Shown in pieces: positions 7,916-17,445 of a stretch of DNA of 62,531 bases (positions are counted from its first letter, which is position 1; each line of letters begins with the position of its first letter). Origin of the DNA: Akkermansia sp. (GTDB taxonomy: Bacteria; Verrucomicrobiota; Verrucomicrobiia; Verrucomicrobiales; Akkermansiaceae). The translations under genes were made by a program, and so were the position numbers. The notes under the pieces were generated by a model. That model saw only the letters and a program-made list of their open reading frames with translations. It searched no databases and was not told the DNA's origin. The stretch is taken from positions 1-62,531 of the forward strand of contig JAUNER010000016.1 of assembly GCA_030525455.1 (NCBI GenBank), read 5' to 3'.

Positions 7916-9622
7916 ATGATGATTCCTTATTTTGGCAATCCTGTTGGATTTTGGGCACTATTGGGTATTCCTCTTATAGTGGCAATTTATTTTTTACAGC
8001 AAAAAAGTAAGGAATATGAATCGGCTACTCTTTTCCTCTTAAATGCTATCGCACCGGAAGATAGAGAGGGGCATGTGTGGGAGCGGTTGCGACAGTCCTT
8101 GGCATTTTGGATGCAGATTTTGGCCATTTTGCTTTTAACATGGGTGTTGGTAGAACCGTCATATCCCCGCGAAAATGCAAGTCAAACAGTTGTTTTTGTA
8201 CTGGATGAGTCTGCGGATATGGAGCCTTTCCGTGCAGATGCCCAAAGAGAAATAATGAAGGATATTGCTCATTTTAGTGCCAAAGGTATTCCAACAAATT
8301 GGATTTTGCTTGGTAGTCGCCCCGGTGGTACTCCTCTGTATAAGGGGAATGATGTGTCGTTATTGCTTAGTTCATTATCAAATTGGAAGCCTTGTTTATC
8401 CACCCATGATGTTCATTCAAGTTTACATTTGGCTCAGGCATTAACGCAGGGGCGAGGAATGACTCGATTAATTACTTGTCGACCGGAGCGAATCCCATCG
8501 GGGCAATCGGGTGTCAGCGTGGGGAAACATATTCGTAATTTAGGATTTGTCGGAGTATCACCGCTTGATGCTTCTAGTCCTAATTCATGGAGAATTGCTG
8601 TAAAAAATAATAGTACCGTCCCACAATCCCCGGAAATTACTATTCGATTACAGGGACGAGATGAGTTACTTCGGCAAAAGTTAGATATTTTGCCACAGCA
8701 GGTGGCAGAGTTTAGGTTTGTGTTACCGGAGGGGGTAGATAGAGCAGATTTAAGTTTGCCATCAGATGCCTTTAGTGCAGATAATCGGATGATTTTATTG
8801 AGAACGTCGCCTACTCCATTTACGTTGAAATTGTCTGTTTCTGATAAATTGAAACAACATATCCGCAAAATTGTGCAGGGAATTCCCGGGTATACAGCAA
8901 ATGCTAATGAGACTTCTCTCGTTTTGGAGGTAACGGAGGATGTGCTGTGTCAAAAGCCTGCTATTATTGTAGCAGCGAAGGGGGATAGACGGCTGGATGA
9001 AGTGACTGCTGAAGAACACCCTCTGGTCTCACGATTAAATTGGAGTGGTTTGCTCGTGCCTACTATTGGGACTATTGCTCCGTCACCACAGGCATCTATG
9101 CTCTTATGGCACGGGGGGGCTCCATTGGCTTGGTTGAATCAAAATCAATTAATACTCAATTGGGTTTGGGATGAATCGAATGCTTCTCAGTTGGCTGCTC
9201 CTACTTTATTGATTCGTCGGTTTATCGAGCAATTCCAAACAGAAAATACGCCTATTAAGGCTGGGAATTTGCCCAGCGGTGCTCGGTTAGAGATGAAAGA
9301 AGCTCGAATTTTCGAAAGTACTTCTGTGGATGGAAATGTTACTGAGGGAGTGTGGACGGGAATTTTACCGGCATCTACATGTGAATTAAAAATTTACACA
9401 CGTGATAAAAAGTCTTTATTATTTCATGGTGCTGTGTGGTTTTCTGATGCACGCATGGGTGATTTTTCTGCCTGTAAGCCAATAAATAAACCTTATGTTT
9501 ATCAGCAAGAGCAGCGGGAGTTAATGCAGGAAGTCCCCGGTTTGGTTTGGTGTTTGTTATTGGCTATGCTTTGTCTCATGCTTGCATGGTTGCCTCGTAA
9601 TTCTTCTAAATCTTCTCTATGA
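7916..9622 (+). CDS. BatA-like membrane protein with degenerate VWA domain
   Basis: The first 85 residues match the BatA N-terminal module: a segment F-G-N-P-V-G-F-W-A-L-L-G-I-P, a TM helix (~10-28), and a second TM at ~63-80. A VWA-like domain follows, but the metal site reads D-E-S-A-D (97-101) instead of DxSxS, so metal binding may be lost. A long extracytoplasmic region and a C-terminal TM (about 540-562) complete the 568 aa. It overlaps the next VWA gene by 4 bases (ATGA), implying coupled translation. The likely role is a scaffold in a MoxR-controlled envelope complex. Exact function unknown. Confidence 0.82.
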   Translation: MMIPYFGNPVGFWALLGIPLIVAIYFLQQKSKEYESATLFLLNAIAPEDREGHVWERLRQSLAFWMQILAILLLTWVLVEPSYPRENASQTVVFVLDESADMEPFRADAQREIMKDIAHFSAKGIPTNWILLGSRPGGTPLYKGNDVSLLLSSLSNWKPCLSTHDVHSSLHLAQALTQGRGMTRLITCRPERIPSGQSGVSVGKHIRNLGFVGVSPLDASSPNSWRIAVKNNSTVPQSPEITIRLQGRDELLRQKLDILPQQVAEFRFVLPEGVDRADLSLPSDAFSADNRMILLRTSPTPFTLKLSVSDKLKQHIRKIVQGIPGYTANANETSLVLEVTEDVLCQKPAIIVAAKGDRRLDEVTAEEHPLVSRLNWSGLLVPTIGTIAPSPQASMLLWHGGAPLAWLNQNQLILNWVWDESNASQLAAPTLLIRRFIEQFQTENTPIKAGNLPSGARLEMKEARIFESTSVDGNVTEGVWTGILPASTCELKIYTRDKKSLLFHGAVWFSDARMGDFSACKPINKPYVYQQEQRELMQEVPGLVWCLLLAMLCLMLAWLPRNSSKSSL

Positions 9623-12153
9623 TGATTCAATTTGTTAATCCGGAGTTTTTTTTCTTATTACCATTATTGGCTCTAGTAGCATGGAAGTTGCCTAACTTTC
9701 GGCTATTATCGCCATTGCGGTTAGTTTTGACATTGGTTCTTATATTGGCATTGACTCATCCTATATTGAATAAAGGGGGGGCTCAGTTAGATTTGTGGTT
9801 GCTTATTGACCGCTCGGATTCAACTAATGGCCTCGGTGCATCTCATTGGTCAGAAATTCATTCTATCTTGGAAAGCCATAAAAAGAAAGATGATAGAATC
9901 AGAGTGGTGGATTTTGCTCAAAATGCTGTGCTTCGGCAAGATTTGAATACCATGTTTGAATCGCCTACGAGCAGCACAAACATGGAAGAAGCTTTGAATT
10001 TTACGCTTGCAAATGTTGACCCTACTCGGAGTAATCGTATTTTGATGCTGACGGATGGGTATCCGACCGGACCGTTAAAAAAATCAGTCGCAGGCTTGCA
10101 AGAGGCAAAAATATCAGTTGATTATCGTCTTTTGACAACAAGGAATGAGCAAGATGTAGCCATTTCTGATGTTCGCATCCCCTCGCGAATTCGTCCGGGT
10201 GAGAGTTATATTCTAGAAGTTTCTTTATCCGGTCCTGCCGGACTTAGCACATCTGTGCCGTGGACTATTTCTCGTAATGGCGGTGAGCCATTAAAGGGGA
10301 CGGCTCAACTTCATAAAGGAAAAGGTAAGATTCGTCTTACTGACCGTATAGAAAATACAGGTAGTGCTGTATATGAGGTGATTATTTCACCATCTGATGA
10401 CCCTATAGTCGGGAACAATAGAGCTGTGTGTTATACAGAGTCAGGGGCGGGAAATACTGTACTTTTGCTCTCAGGGTATAAAAATGATCCTTTAGTGCCT
10501 ATTATTCAATCCCAAGGATTTAAGGTGCTTCAGCCGGTAGAGCCGATGGCTCTTTCTGCCGCTGATTTATCTGATGTGGGTTCTGTTATTATCAATAATT
10601 TATCTGCATCAAAGTTGTCGTCAGATTTTTTACGGGCATTGAAGTATTACGTCAATGAACAGGGGGGTGGTTTGCTGATGTGTGGGGGTAGGCATAGCTT
10701 TGGTGCAGGGGGGTATTTTTCTTCTGCCATAGATGATTTGCTACCTGTTTCTATGGAGCTAAAGAAAGATAAAATTCACATGCTCGTGGCTATGAGTATG
10801 GTGATGGACCGCTCCGGGTCTATGGCGTGTTCAACTGGTGGGGGCTTGACGAAAATGGATTTAGCCAATAGTGGGGTATGCCGTACGATTGATTTGTTGA
10901 CAGATGAAGACTTTTTGTCTGTGACTGTAGTAGATACTCAGCCTCATGAAATTGTGACGATGTCGCCTATCGGGGAGAATAGAGAACGCATGAAGAGAAG
11001 CATCTCTCATATTGAATCCATGGGGGGGGGGATTTATGTGAAAGAAGGGCTAGAGGCCGGCTGGAAGGAATTGCAAAAAGCCACAGTGGGTACACGACAC
11101 ATGATTTTGTTTGCGGATGCTGATGACTCGGAAGAGCCGGGTGATTATGAGAAATTTTTAGAGAAATTGACCGCAGAGGGGGTGACTTTGAGTGTCATTG
11201 CTCTTGGAAATACTGCTTCAGCAGATGCTCAATTATTGGAACAACTTGCAGAATTAGGGGGCGGTCGTATCTTTTTCTGTGAAAGGGATAGTGAAATCCC
11301 TCAGGTTTTTGCTCAAGAAACGATGAGCGTGGCTCGTTCCTTGTTTATTAAAGAGCCGACTCCTTTGCAAGAAACAATGGGCTGGTTGCAAATTGCCGCA
11401 TCGTCGCCTCAGTGGCCTAAACATATTGATGGCTATAATCTTAGTTATTTGAAAGATGGGGCTACGGCCGCTTGCCTTTCCGGTGATGATTATAATGCCC
11501 CGTTGCTTGCATTTTGGAATCGCGGGGCAGGTCGATGTGCGGCTATTACATTCCCTATGGCTGGGGAGCATAGTCAGACTGTTCGTCAGTGGGCAGAATA
11601 TGGTGATATGGTGCAGACGCTCGTTCGGTGGTTGAATCGTCCTTTGCCACCAGAGGGCTATTCGGTGAGAACCGAGATTCAGGGGAATTTGCTGAATGTG
11701 CTTCTTTATTATAGTGATGCCAATATCCCACAGATGGCTAAACAGATGCCTACTCTTTCTTTGGAATTAAGTAGTAAGCAGTCCGATGAAATCGTGCATG
11801 GTAGTTGGGAGTTGCTGAAGCCGGGTGTTTATCAATATAGTTATCAGTTAGAACCAAACACTCTTGCTCGTGGTGCAGTTCATATTGGGAAGCATGTGCT
11901 TCCATTCGGACCATTAACTTTGCAGACGAATCCGGAGTGGAATTTTTCTGATGATGTAAAGGCTCAGTTCTTTGATTTAGTCCAGAAAACCGGGGGCCAG
12001 GAGCGTCTAGACCTTATCAGTATTTTTGATGCACCCAGAAATCAATCTTCTTTGGATTTACAAGTGTATTTGATTTGGTCTGGTTTGTTGCTTTTGGTGG
12101 TCGAGGCTCTATTGTCAAAAATTGGCCTTTTGCCTCGTAAAAAGGTGGCATAG
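9619..12153 (+). CDS. Membrane protein with two VWA domains and a GATase-like domain
   Basis: An 844-aa protein. Two N-terminal TM helices (~9-23, ~32-48) precede a first VWA domain with D-R-S-D-S at 64-68. A glutamine-amidotransferase-like fold follows at about 280-378 (Y-Y-V-N-E-Q-G-G-G-L-L-M-C-G-G then S-F-G-A-G-G-Y). A second VWA domain has a full MIDAS D-R-S-G-S at 397-401. One TM helix lies near the C-terminus (~815-833). This VWA plus GATase-like layout is known in MoxR/DUF58 operons of the Planctomycetes-Verrucomicrobia group. It is the last operon gene. A run of ten G (11022-11031) lies in the second VWA domain. Confidence 0.87.
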   Translation: MMIQFVNPEFFFLLPLLALVAWKLPNFRLLSPLRLVLTLVLILALTHPILNKGGAQLDLWLLIDRSDSTNGLGASHWSEIHSILESHKKKDDRIRVVDFAQNAVLRQDLNTMFESPTSSTNMEEALNFTLANVDPTRSNRILMLTDGYPTGPLKKSVAGLQEAKISVDYRLLTTRNEQDVAISDVRIPSRIRPGESYILEVSLSGPAGLSTSVPWTISRNGGEPLKGTAQLHKGKGKIRLTDRIENTGSAVYEVIISPSDDPIVGNNRAVCYTESGAGNTVLLLSGYKNDPLVPIIQSQGFKVLQPVEPMALSAADLSDVGSVIINNLSASKLSSDFLRALKYYVNEQGGGLLMCGGRHSFGAGGYFSSAIDDLLPVSMELKKDKIHMLVAMSMVMDRSGSMACSTGGGLTKMDLANSGVCRTIDLLTDEDFLSVTVVDTQPHEIVTMSPIGENRERMKRSISHIESMGGGIYVKEGLEAGWKELQKATVGTRHMILFADADDSEEPGDYEKFLEKLTAEGVTLSVIALGNTASADAQLLEQLAELGGGRIFFCERDSEIPQVFAQETMSVARSLFIKEPTPLQETMGWLQIAASSPQWPKHIDGYNLSYLKDGATAACLSGDDYNAPLLAFWNRGAGRCAAITFPMAGEHSQTVRQWAEYGDMVQTLVRWLNRPLPPEGYSVRTEIQGNLLNVLLYYSDANIPQMAKQMPTLSLELSSKQSDEIVHGSWELLKPGVYQYSYQLEPNTLARGAVHIGKHVLPFGPLTLQTNPEWNFSDDVKAQFFDLVQKTGGQERLDLISIFDAPRNQSSLDLQVYLIWSGLLLLVVEALLSKIGLLPRKKVA

Positions 12154-12185
12154 GTCATTTTTTTAGCAGAAAATCGGAAGAATTT

Positions 12186-12220
12186 TTCTAAAAAATGAAA
12201 ATAGTTGGCTATTTTTAGAA
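12186..12220. promoter_or_regulatory. AT-rich inverted repeat upstream of the ROK-like gene
   Basis: TTCTAAAAAAT (12187-12196 region) faces ATTTTTAGAA (12211-12220) as a near-perfect inverted repeat with a short spacer, about 55 bases before the ATG at 12275. It could be an operator for the sugar-kinase gene or a weak 3' structure of the VWA operon. It is too AT-rich for a convincing intrinsic terminator. Confidence 0.3.
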
Positions 12221-12274
12221 ATGATTTCTTCCCATCTGCAAGATGATGTGTTATTCTAAAGGCGTATTAGTACC

Positions 12275-13660
12275 ATGAACATTCAACCAAAAATCACTCC
12301 TGTGCTGGATCCCGGTTTCGTACCGGCTGTTCTCTGGAACAAGGCTTATGAAGCTAAGGCTGCCGCTGATCCTGCTTCTCATCAAGTTGACATTGCTTTA
12401 ACCCGTGCTGACGGTACTTGCTTCCGTTGGTCTGCTAAGCTTCTTCCTGCTACGGAAGAAAATAAGGCTTTGAATGAAAAATACGTTGAACGTATCATTA
12501 AATTCTTACTTTGGCAGAAGGGTGGCAACATCATCCTCGTTGCTGGCGATGACTCCATCGCTGATATGCTTGCTTCTCAGTACTGCAAGGGCGGTGCTCG
12601 TGAATTCGACTGGGACTTCATCGGTAAAAAGATTTATGGCGCTCCTATCGAAGTGAAGAAGGTGGCTTCCGCCGCTGACCTTCCTGCTGAATACTCCGGT
12701 TCTATGACCTTAGGTCGTAACTTGGATGGTTACCGCATTGGTTTTGACCTTGGTGGTTCTGACCGCAAGTGTGCTGCTGTTGTAAATGGTGAAGTTGTTT
12801 ACTCTGAAGAAGTTGTATGGGATCCGTACTTCCAGAAAGACCCTCAGTACCACATCGATGGTATTCAGGACTCTTTGGAACGTGCTGCCGCACACCTTCC
12901 TCGCGTTGATGCCATCGGTGGTTCTTCTGCCGGTGTTATTATCAATAGCATTGTTCGTACTTCCTCTCTCTTCCGTGGTGTAAGCCAGGAAGATATTGAA
13001 AACACCCTTGGCAAGGTATTCCGTACTTTACAGAAAGAAAAATGGAATAACATTCCATTTGAAGTTGTAAATGACGGTGAAGTTACTGCTCTTGCCGGTG
13101 CTATGGGCATGAATGATAATGCTGTACTCGGCGTTGCTATGGGTACTTCCGAAGCTGCCGGTTACGTTGACCCAGAAGGTCACATCAAGCCATGGCTTAA
13201 CGAATTGGCATTTGCTCCTGTTGACTACTCTGCCGAAGGTGGTGTTGACGAATGGTCCAAGGATATGGGCGTTGGTGCTCTTTATTTCTCCCAGCAGGCT
13301 GTTGCTCGTCTTGCTCCTCGTGCTGGATTTGAGTTTGGTAGCATGCCATTCCCGGAACAGCTTAAGAAAGTTCAAGCAGCTATGGCTGAAGGTGATGAAC
13401 GTGCCCGCAAGATTTATGAATCCATTGGTGTACACTTCGGTTACGCTATTGCTCATTATGCTTGCTTCTACGACGTTCGCAACCTTCTCTTCTTAGGTCG
13501 TGTTGCTTCCGGTGATGGTGGCCAAATCATCATCGACAAGGCAGAAGAAGTTCTTGCCGCTGAATTCCCGGAATTGAAGATTCAGCTTCGTGTGCCGGAC
13601 GAAAAGACCAAGCGTCACGGTCAGGCTGTTGCCGCTGCTTCTCTCCCAGCCCTTTCTTAA
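12275..13660 (+). CDS. ROK/hexokinase-like sugar kinase family protein
   Basis: A 461-aa protein of the ASKHA (actin-like ATPase) fold. The phosphate-1 motif I-G-F-D-L-G-G-S-D-R-K is at residues 155-165, a phosphate-2-like segment G-V-A-M-G-T-S-E-A-A lies in the C-terminal half, and V-N-D-G-E-V-T-A-L (near 281-289) carries the acid expected of a catalytic base in glucokinases. The first ~150 residues are an extra N-terminal domain not found in short ROK kinases. Codon choice is strongly biased to GCT, GGT, CGT and CTT compared with neighbours, suggesting high expression. It probably phosphorylates a hexose, but the substrate cannot be read from sequence. It is transcribed alone and has its own terminator. 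Confidence 0.75.
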   Translation: MNIQPKITPVLDPGFVPAVLWNKAYEAKAAADPASHQVDIALTRADGTCFRWSAKLLPATEENKALNEKYVERIIKFLLWQKGGNIILVAGDDSIADMLASQYCKGGAREFDWDFIGKKIYGAPIEVKKVASAADLPAEYSGSMTLGRNLDGYRIGFDLGGSDRKCAAVVNGEVVYSEEVVWDPYFQKDPQYHIDGIQDSLERAAAHLPRVDAIGGSSAGVIINSIVRTSSLFRGVSQEDIENTLGKVFRTLQKEKWNNIPFEVVNDGEVTALAGAMGMNDNAVLGVAMGTSEAAGYVDPEGHIKPWLNELAFAPVDYSAEGGVDEWSKDMGVGALYFSQQAVARLAPRAGFEFGSMPFPEQLKKVQAAMAEGDERARKIYESIGVHFGYAIAHYACFYDVRNLLFLGRVASGDGGQIIIDKAEEVLAAEFPELKIQLRVPDEKTKRHGQAVAAASLPALS

Positions 13661-13704
13661 TGGCTTGTTGAGAGCTTGGCTTCTTGCCTTGTAAAATTAT
13701 TTTC

Positions 13705-13734
13705 AGAGGGAACTTGTAAATACAGGTTCCCTCT
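13705..13734 (+). terminator. Intrinsic terminator after the ROK-like gene
   Basis: AGAGGGAAC (13705-13713) pairs with GTTCCCTCT (13726-13734). The stem extends inward through a wobble and TGTA/TACA. A short T-rich tail follows. It lies 45 bases after the stop codon. Confidence 0.75.
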
Positions 13735-13854
13735 TTGTAGTTATTATCACATTGTTCTGTAAATTAATGCTGTGAGATGATTCAAATGCCCTCTGCTCTT
13801 GATTTCTATCTCTATTTATCATATATATAACTAAAACACATTTCCTTTTGAGAT

Positions 13855-16539
13855 ATGAGTGACGCACCTTTGCCAATTATTGCTACTTGTCCGAGTTGTG
13901 GGAAAGCTATGGATGTTACTCATTTATTGCCATTTACGAATGCGGAGTGCCCTCATTGTAAGGCATACAGTCGAGTAAAGACAGACATGGGGGCATATAA
14001 GTTGACCGGTAGATTAGGTAAAGGCGGGATGAGTCTTGTATTTAGAGCAGAGGATAATGTGCTGGGGCGTGAAGTTGCTCTAAAAATTCTCAATGATACT
14101 TACGCCAAGGATGAAGTCCGGCGTGAAGCCTTTGAGCGAGAAGCTCGAACCATGGCCCGAGTATCGCATGAAAACTTGGTGAAAGTTTATAACGTTGGTC
14201 ACGCTCAAGGGATGTTTTACATAGCTATGGAGCTGGTGGATGGCGTGGGGTTGGACCAAATGATAGATACGGAGGGACGTATATCAGAGGAAGAGGTGCT
14301 ACGTTTAACCATTGACATTACGCGTGGTTTAGATGCGGCATATCAAGCAGGGTTAATTCACCGTGATATAAAACCGGCCAACGTTCTGTGTACCCATCAA
14401 GGGGTAGCTAAAATTGTGGACTTTGGTTTATCTCTCTTACAAGGAGAGAATAGTGAGGAAAAAGAAGTATGGGTTACTCCGTATTATGCCGCTCCGGAAA
14501 CATTAGTGCGTGATGCAGAAGACTGCCGTACAGATATGTATGCTTTGGGGGCGTCTATGTATCACATGCTTACGGGGAATCCTCCTCCCATTGATGCAAA
14601 GCAACAGAGTGATGTGTTGCTTGAGCAAAAGAGAAATACCCCGCCATTAGAGGAAAAGATTCACAATATTTCACCGCTGACATGTTACATCGTTAATCGC
14701 TTGATGGCGTTTAATCGGGAGGACAGATTTGAGTCATATCAGGAGTTAATACAAATTTTGACTCAAGCTCTAGCAGATTATAAAACAACTATTAGTGAAT
14801 ATGTCGGCTCGAGTTGGGCAGATGTTAATACCATTCAAAGTCGTCAAAAGCGCCGTAAGAGTCAGAAAATGATAGTTCTGGTAGCAGCGTGTTGTGCTTT
14901 GTTAGGTATTTGGGTGGCAACCAGAGATGATTCGACGACGGTTATTGTTCCGGATGTAAATAAAGTTCAGGAAGAAACAATTGCGGATGTTGAGTCCAAA
15001 GAAACTTCTCATCAGCGAGCTGTTCGCTTTGGGAATATGTTTATCGCTGCACAAAATGCTCTTTATGAAGGAAACATTGAGGAGGCTAAAAAGCGGTTTG
15101 AGGATTTAAGTAAAGAGAAGGAGTGCCCCTTATCTACATTTTTGTGGTCTAGTCTGAATCAGGCATTATGTTTGTCTGTGCAAGAAAAAGGAGAAGAAGC
15201 GGATTCCTGTTTGCATGAAGCATTAAATGTGTATGCTTCTAGTCGGTCTCAAGAAGAAAAAGAACGTGCTATGGATGTAGCACAGCTTATAGAAGATATT
15301 ATTAATACCAAGCCATCATCTCCGGAAAAACAGCCACTCACGGATGACACCATTCATTTTAATGTGGCAATGATGATGAAAGCTTGGAATAATGAAACAG
15401 AATTTCAACGCTTTATCGTGTATTATAGATTCTTGAGAAAGCAGAGTGAATCTGCTCCGTCAAAAGAATTAAAAACCACAGTTTCTGCTTGGTTAGATGC
15501 TTCTAAGCCTCTATATGATAATGCTACAAAGTTGGCTGATATTATGAATACTTCTGCTAAAACGGTTGCAGAATGTGAGGTTAAGTTAAAAAAATTGGAT
15601 GACCTTTTGGCAGAGGCGATAAGGAATACAGAAGATTCTACGAGATTCCCTTCAATTATTAGCCGCATGAAGTTTGCCGTAGAGGATGTCAAGGCAGTGC
15701 GTGAAAGTGAGGAAGCTGTTGTTAAGGCTAAAGAAGAAGAAGAGAGATTAAATCAAAGTAAGAATGTCGATGAAAAGAAAAGTTCATCGGCTGAGACCCT
15801 TGACGAAAAAAATAAAAAATTAGAAGAAACTAAAGCTTTAGCTAAGGAAAAAGAACGCTTACGCAGGGAAGCTGAGGAAAAACGTAGGGCAGATCAAGCA
15901 CGACGTGAGGCCAATAAACAAATTTCTTTTTATGAAATACGTGGTGATATGCTAGAATGCATTGCGGAAACAAACGATTACCGAAAAGCATTTGAAATTT
16001 ATCAGGAAAAGAAAAATAGAGTTATTCCTTCACATTCTAAACGAATGGAGGCATACGCCAAGTTAGTTTTGTACACTTCTCCTTTAATGGAATTGCTAAA
16101 CGAGTATTTGCCAAAGACACTTGAAAAGCGAAAGAGTAAAATCATTCGTATGAATGGTTCTCGCTATCGTTTAATAGCAATACGGAATCAAACACAATTG
16201 GTTTTTGAAGAAACCGGTAGTAGTAAAATGCGGGTGGTGTATGATTGGAATGAGCTTGAATTTGATGTGTTTAAAACGATAGTTGATGATTGTGTGCAGT
16301 CTAATTATGCTGTCTTTAATAAAAATAAAGAAAAAAATTATACGGCACCGATGTTTACTTATCGTTTGTTGAATAGAGATATCGAATTTGATGATTTTAA
16401 GCGAGAAGTGAAAAGAATTAATAATAAGTATCCTTTCTCAAAGGAAGAATTACAGAGTATTCTTGAATTGTTATCGGACTTAATGCCTAGAGACTATCGA
16501 GAAAGTAGTTCTTCTCGAAGAAGTAGGAACCGAGATTAG
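13855..16539 (+). CDS. Membrane-anchored serine/threonine protein kinase with N-terminal zinc ribbon
   Basis: An 894-aa Hanks-type kinase. Residues 12-35 carry two CPxC knuckles (C12/C15 and C32/C35), a likely zinc ribbon. The kinase domain follows: G-rich loop G52-R-L-G-K-G, Lys77 in V-A-L-K, H169-R-D-I-K-P-A-N catalytic loop, D189-F-G. One TM helix at ~339-356 separates it from a ~535-residue C-terminal region with a Lys/Glu-rich coiled coil (~610-700) and no recognised sensor repeats. The kinase is therefore probably cytoplasmic with an extracytoplasmic sensory part. The gene ends 3 bases from the convergent thiL stop. Substrates unknown. Confidence 0.9.
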   Translation: MSDAPLPIIATCPSCGKAMDVTHLLPFTNAECPHCKAYSRVKTDMGAYKLTGRLGKGGMSLVFRAEDNVLGREVALKILNDTYAKDEVRREAFEREARTMARVSHENLVKVYNVGHAQGMFYIAMELVDGVGLDQMIDTEGRISEEEVLRLTIDITRGLDAAYQAGLIHRDIKPANVLCTHQGVAKIVDFGLSLLQGENSEEKEVWVTPYYAAPETLVRDAEDCRTDMYALGASMYHMLTGNPPPIDAKQQSDVLLEQKRNTPPLEEKIHNISPLTCYIVNRLMAFNREDRFESYQELIQILTQALADYKTTISEYVGSSWADVNTIQSRQKRRKSQKMIVLVAACCALLGIWVATRDDSTTVIVPDVNKVQEETIADVESKETSHQRAVRFGNMFIAAQNALYEGNIEEAKKRFEDLSKEKECPLSTFLWSSLNQALCLSVQEKGEEADSCLHEALNVYASSRSQEEKERAMDVAQLIEDIINTKPSSPEKQPLTDDTIHFNVAMMMKAWNNETEFQRFIVYYRFLRKQSESAPSKELKTTVSAWLDASKPLYDNATKLADIMNTSAKTVAECEVKLKKLDDLLAEAIRNTEDSTRFPSIISRMKFAVEDVKAVRESEEAVVKAKEEEERLNQSKNVDEKKSSSAETLDEKNKKLEETKALAKEKERLRREAEEKRRADQARREANKQISFYEIRGDMLECIAETNDYRKAFEIYQEKKNRVIPSHSKRMEAYAKLVLYTSPLMELLNEYLPKTLEKRKSKIIRMNGSRYRLIAIRNQTQLVFEETGSSKMRVVYDWNELEFDVFKTIVDDCVQSNYAVFNKNKEKNYTAPMFTYRLLNRDIEFDDFKREVKRINNKYPFSKEELQSILELLSDLMPRDYRESSSSRRSRNRD

Positions 16540-16542
16540 TTC

Positions 16543-17445
16543 TTATTTCTGTTCTGAGAAATGTTCCCACCCTTTGCCGGGTAGGGATGTGTGGGTGTTT
16601 TTCTCTTTTGTCATTTCTCCAATGATTGTGCATGGGAGAAGTGAGCTGATTTTTTCGTAATTTTGAGGGGCAAATGTAAAAAGTAATTCATAATCTTCCC
16701 CATCTTTGAGGGCTTGTAAATGGGTGCAACCTTCATGACAAGGAAGCTTTTCTAAATTTAAATGAAAGCTTAACCCGGAGGCTTTTGCCAATCGGGGTAA
16801 ATCGCTTGCAAGTCCATCAGATAGATCCATCATTGCTGTAACCAGTCCGCTGGCTCTAAGTAAATTCCCTTCTTTTACTCGAGGGGTAAAAGTGAGGTGC
16901 CGATTACTTGGGAAACTACCACCAAGTTTGCCGGTGACAGCAATTAAATCGCCTGCTTGGGCTGTGCGGCGTAATATAGCTTTACGATGTGGAACTGTGC
17001 CTGTGAGCGTGATGGAAATAGCTAAGCTATCATGTGTAAGTGCAGAGCATTCTCCGCCGGCGAGAGAAATGCCGTATTCTGAGGCTATTTGGTTTAGCCC
17101 TTGATAAATTCCCTCGATAAGTGATGCCGGGCGAGAGGGATGAACCATGAGCGTGATGAGGGCGTGTTCCGGAGTTCCGCCCATAGCCGCAATGTCTGAG
17201 ATGGTTCGTGCCAGTGCTTTCCTACCGATGAGTGATGGGGGGGTATTTGGCAAAAAATGCAGGCCTTCGACGACACAATCACATTTTAGTAGCATATCGG
17301 TGTCTGCATTGCATTCAACGATGGCACAATCGTCTCCCGCCCCTTCTATAAGAGAGGAGTTAGTTGTTAATAGGGGCAAAATTTTTTTTAATAGCCCCAG
17401 TTCGCCAAGCTGGCTAATGGTGGTTGTGTCAGATATTTCTGGCAT
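16543..17445 (-). CDS. thiL: Thiamine-monophosphate kinase
   Basis: A 300-aa ThiL phosphorylating thiamine monophosphate to the diphosphate cofactor, using the AIR-synthase/ThiL fold. Visible motifs include the N-terminal G-E-L-G-L-L-K, I-E-G-A-G-D-D-C-A-I (metal-binding Asp pair), L-L-K-C-D-C-V-V-E-G-L-H-F, and M-M-D-L-S-D-G-L-A-S-D-L in the C-terminal half. Length is slightly under the common 310-330. The start overlaps the end of the CPBP protease gene by 17 bases, so it is probably translated from the same transcript. Confidence 0.92.
   Translation of the reverse strand: MPEISDTTTISQLGELGLLKKILPLLTTNSSLIEGAGDDCAIVECNADTDMLLKCDCVVEGLHFLPNTPPSLIGRKALARTISDIAAMGGTPEHALITLMVHPSRPASLIEGIYQGLNQIASEYGISLAGGECSALTHDSLAISITLTGTVPHRKAILRRTAQAGDLIAVTGKLGGSFPSNRHLTFTPRVKEGNLLRASGLVTAMMDLSDGLASDLPRLAKASGLSFHLNLEKLPCHEGCTHLQALKDGEDYELLFTFAPQNYEKISSLLPCTIIGEMTKEKNTHTSLPGKGWEHFSEQK

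Noticed and set aside
12275..13660. Transferred gene, from its different codon use
   Set aside because: The bias is toward the codons also favoured by acpP, which suggests high expression rather than foreign origin.
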